This document shows positions 62,001-64,000 of a DNA stretch of 64,000 nucleotides, in pieces. Below the pieces are notes generated by a model, which ran no database searches, was not told where the DNA came from, and worked only from the letters and a program-made list of their open reading frames with translations. The position numbers and the translations under genes were made by a program. The DNA comes from Prosapia bicincta (lineage: Eukaryota; Arthropoda; Insecta; Hemiptera; Cercopidae), in the NCBI GenBank assembly GCA_036971475.1, contig JBAIZL010000002.1, forward strand, positions 354,328,582 through 354,392,581, given 5' to 3'. Within the stretch, counting starts at the first letter, position 1; each line of letters starts with the position of its first letter.

Positions 62001-64000
62001 AAATAAATACAAAGGCGGTGTGAGTAAAGTAAAGTTTGGGCGTGGGAGTGCACAATAGGTGAATCAATCCAGGACAAACACTTTAATGTTAACAAGTAAC
62101 AGACTTATACACTAATATAGAGCAGAGACGGGCTAAATAAATACAAAGGCGGAGTGAGTTAAGTAAAGTTTGGGCGTGGGAGTGCACAATAGGTGAATCA
62201 ATCCAGGACAAACACTTTAATGTTAACAAGTAACAGACTTATACACTAATATAGAGCAGAGACGGGCTAAATAAATACAAAGGCGGAATGAGTGAAGTAA
62301 AGTTTGGTCGTGGAAGTGCACAATAGGTGAATCAATCCAGGACAAACACTTTAATGTTAACAAGTAACAGACTTATACACTAATATAGAGCAGAGACGGG
62401 CTAAATAAATACAAAGGCGGAATGAGTGAGGTAAAGTTTGGGCGTGGGAGTGCACAATAGGTGAATCAATCCAGGACAAACCCTTTAATGTTAACAAGTA
62501 ACAGACTTATACACTAATATAGAACAGAGACGGGCTAAATAAATACAAAGGCGGAATGAGTGAGGTAACGTTTGGGCGTGGAAGTGCACAATAGGTGAAT
62601 CAATCCAGGACAAACACTTTAATGTTAACAAGTAACAGTCTTATACACTAATATAGAGCAGAGACGGGCTAAATAAATACAAAGGCGGAATGAGTGAAGT
62701 AAAGTTTGGCCGTGGAAGTGCACAATAGGTGAATCAATCCAGGACAAACACTTTAATGTTAACAAGTAACAGACTTATACACTAATACAGAGCAGAGACG
62801 GGCTAAATAAATACAAAGGCGGAATGAGTGAGGTAAAGTTTGGGCGTGGGAGTGCACAATAGGTGAATCAATCCAGGACAAACACTTTAATGTTAACAAG
62901 TAACAGACCTATACACTAATATAGAACAGAGACGGGCTAAATAAATACAAAGGCGGAGTGAGTAAAGTAAAGTTTGGCCGTGGAAGTGCACAATAGGTGA
63001 ATCAATCCAGGACAAACACTTTAATGTTAACAAGTAACAGACTTATACACTTATATAGAGCAGAGACGGGCTAAATAAATACAAAGGCGGAGTGAGTAAA
63101 GTAAAGTTTGGCCGTGGAATTGCACAATAGGTGAATCAATCCAGGACAAACACTTTAATGTTAACAAGTAACAGACTTATACACTAATATAAAACAAGAA
63201 AGGGCTAAATAAATACAAAGGCGGAGTGAGAAATGTAAAGTTTGGGCGTGGGAGTGCACAATAGGTGAATCAATCCAGGACAAACACTTTAATCTTAACA
63301 AGTAACAGACTTATACACTAATATAGAGCAGAGACGGGCTAAATAAATACAAAGGCGGAGTGAGTAAAGTAAAGTTTGGCCGTGGAAGTGCACAATAGGT
63401 GAATCAATCCAGGACAAACACTTTAATGTTAACAAGTAACAGACTTATACACTTATATAGAGCAGAGACGGGCTAAATAAATACAAAGGCGGAGTGAGTA
63501 AAGTAAAGTTTGGGCGTGGGAGTGCACAATAGGTGAATCAATCCAGGACAAACACTTTAATGTTAACAAGTAACAGAATTATACACTAATATAGAACAGG
63601 GAAGGGCTAAATAAATACAAAGGCGGAGTGAGAAAAGTAAAGTTTGGGCGTGGGAGTACACAATAGGTGAATCAATCCAGGACAAACACTTTAATGTTAA
63701 CAAGTAACAGACTTATATACTAATATAGAGCAGAGACGGGCTAAATAAATACAAAGGCGGAGTGAGTAAAGTAAAGTTTGGCCGTGGAAGTGGACAATAG
63801 GTGAATCAATCCAGGACAAACACTTTAATGTTAACAAGTAACAGACTTATACACTAATATAGAGCAGAGACGGGCTAAATAAATACAAAGGCGGAGTGAG
63901 TGACGTAAAGTTTGGCCGTGGAAGTGCACAATAGGTGAATCAATCCAGGACAAACACTTTAATGTTAACAAGTAACAGACTTATACACTAATATAGAGCA
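50016..64000. repeat. Satellite array 2: 134-bp monomer, about 104 copies, continues past the window
   Basis: Head-to-tail monomers with the fixed blocks gacgggctaaataaatacaa, aggcgga, agtttgg, gtgcacaataggtgaatcaa, ggacaaacactttaatgtta and acttatacactaatatag. Every marker spacing measured is an exact multiple of 134, so indels are rare. Most variation is at a few positions (gggcgtggg/ggccgtgga, gaatgagtgagg/gagtgagtaaa). One representative monomer is about 40% GC and 65% purine on this strand. It is unrelated in sequence to array 1. Minus-strand frames at 51369 and 53379, 2010 bp (15 monomers) apart, are repeat artefacts. Confidence 0.98.
57429..63204. repeat. Higher-order repeat domain in array 2 (12-monomer type unit)
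   Basis: The rare variant aaaacaagaaaggg occurs at 57429, 59037, 60243, 61851 and 63191, spaced 1608, 1206, 1608 and 1340 bp, that is 12, 9, 12 and 10 monomers. Neighbouring private variants (ttgcacaatagg, aacagtcttatac, cagacctatac, taacgtttggg) recur in the same order. This shows a 12-monomer unit with versions lacking two or three monomers. Confidence 0.9.

Noticed and set aside
33690..64000. CRISPR array
   Set aside because: The repeats are contiguous head-to-tail monomers with no unique spacers, in eukaryotic DNA.

Overview
The window looks like non-genic, repeat-rich nuclear DNA of an animal, most likely an arthropod. The base is AT-rich, with dinucleotide microsatellites and broken retrotransposon and DNA-transposon coding, and it ends in two very long satellite arrays. 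The Jockey/R1-type LINE remnants with RNase H, the piggyBac-like elements and the mariner-type transposase fragment are all common in arthropods. I could not settle the species. I see no intact host protein gene, rRNA, tRNA or prokaryotic operon. Nearly all long open frames come from microsatellites or satellite monomers.

Layout. Positions 1-16.7 kb are AT-rich unique-looking DNA with (CT)n, (GT)n and (TA)n tracts, a 56-bp tandem duplication, a minus-strand 3' end of a LINE ORF2 (about 7.1-7.64 kb), a possible pogo-like terminus (11.74 kb) and a small fold-back (12.19 kb). At 16.7-17.6 kb lies a decayed Jockey-type LINE cut off by a 290-bp (GT)n(GA)n tract. From 19.5-22.3 kb there are a 51-bp minisatellite inside a small ORF, two diverged local duplications, a possible Penelope-like C-terminal fragment and a mariner-like transposase fragment. 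Two different non-autonomous piggyBac-like elements sit 0.7 kb apart (25.32-26.47 kb and 27.19-28.19 kb). Each has TTAA at both ends; one keeps a possible transposase N-terminus, the other a Cys-rich C-terminus. A 5'-truncated LINE occupies 29.86-32.23 kb, with a substituted RT catalytic motif, a substituted RNase H residue, frameshifts and stops.

The second half is satellite DNA. Array 1 (about 33.7-46.05 kb) has about 97 copies of a 126-129 bp monomer, with blocks of 8, 13, 14 and 20 monomer offsets copied within it. Array 2 (50.02 kb to the window end) has about 104 copies of an unrelated monomer that stays at exactly 134 bp at every marker measured, with higher-order offsets of 9, 10, 12, 13, 15 and 56 monomers. 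On the + strand array 1 is about 64% pyrimidine and array 2 about 65% purine. The 4-kb spacer holds a decayed LTR-type retroelement (protease motif DTGA) and a perfect 172-bp inverted repeat with a 12-nt spacer, lying between 14-bp direct repeats. The parts do not form a pathway; the likely setting is heterochromatin, perhaps pericentromeric or centromeric.
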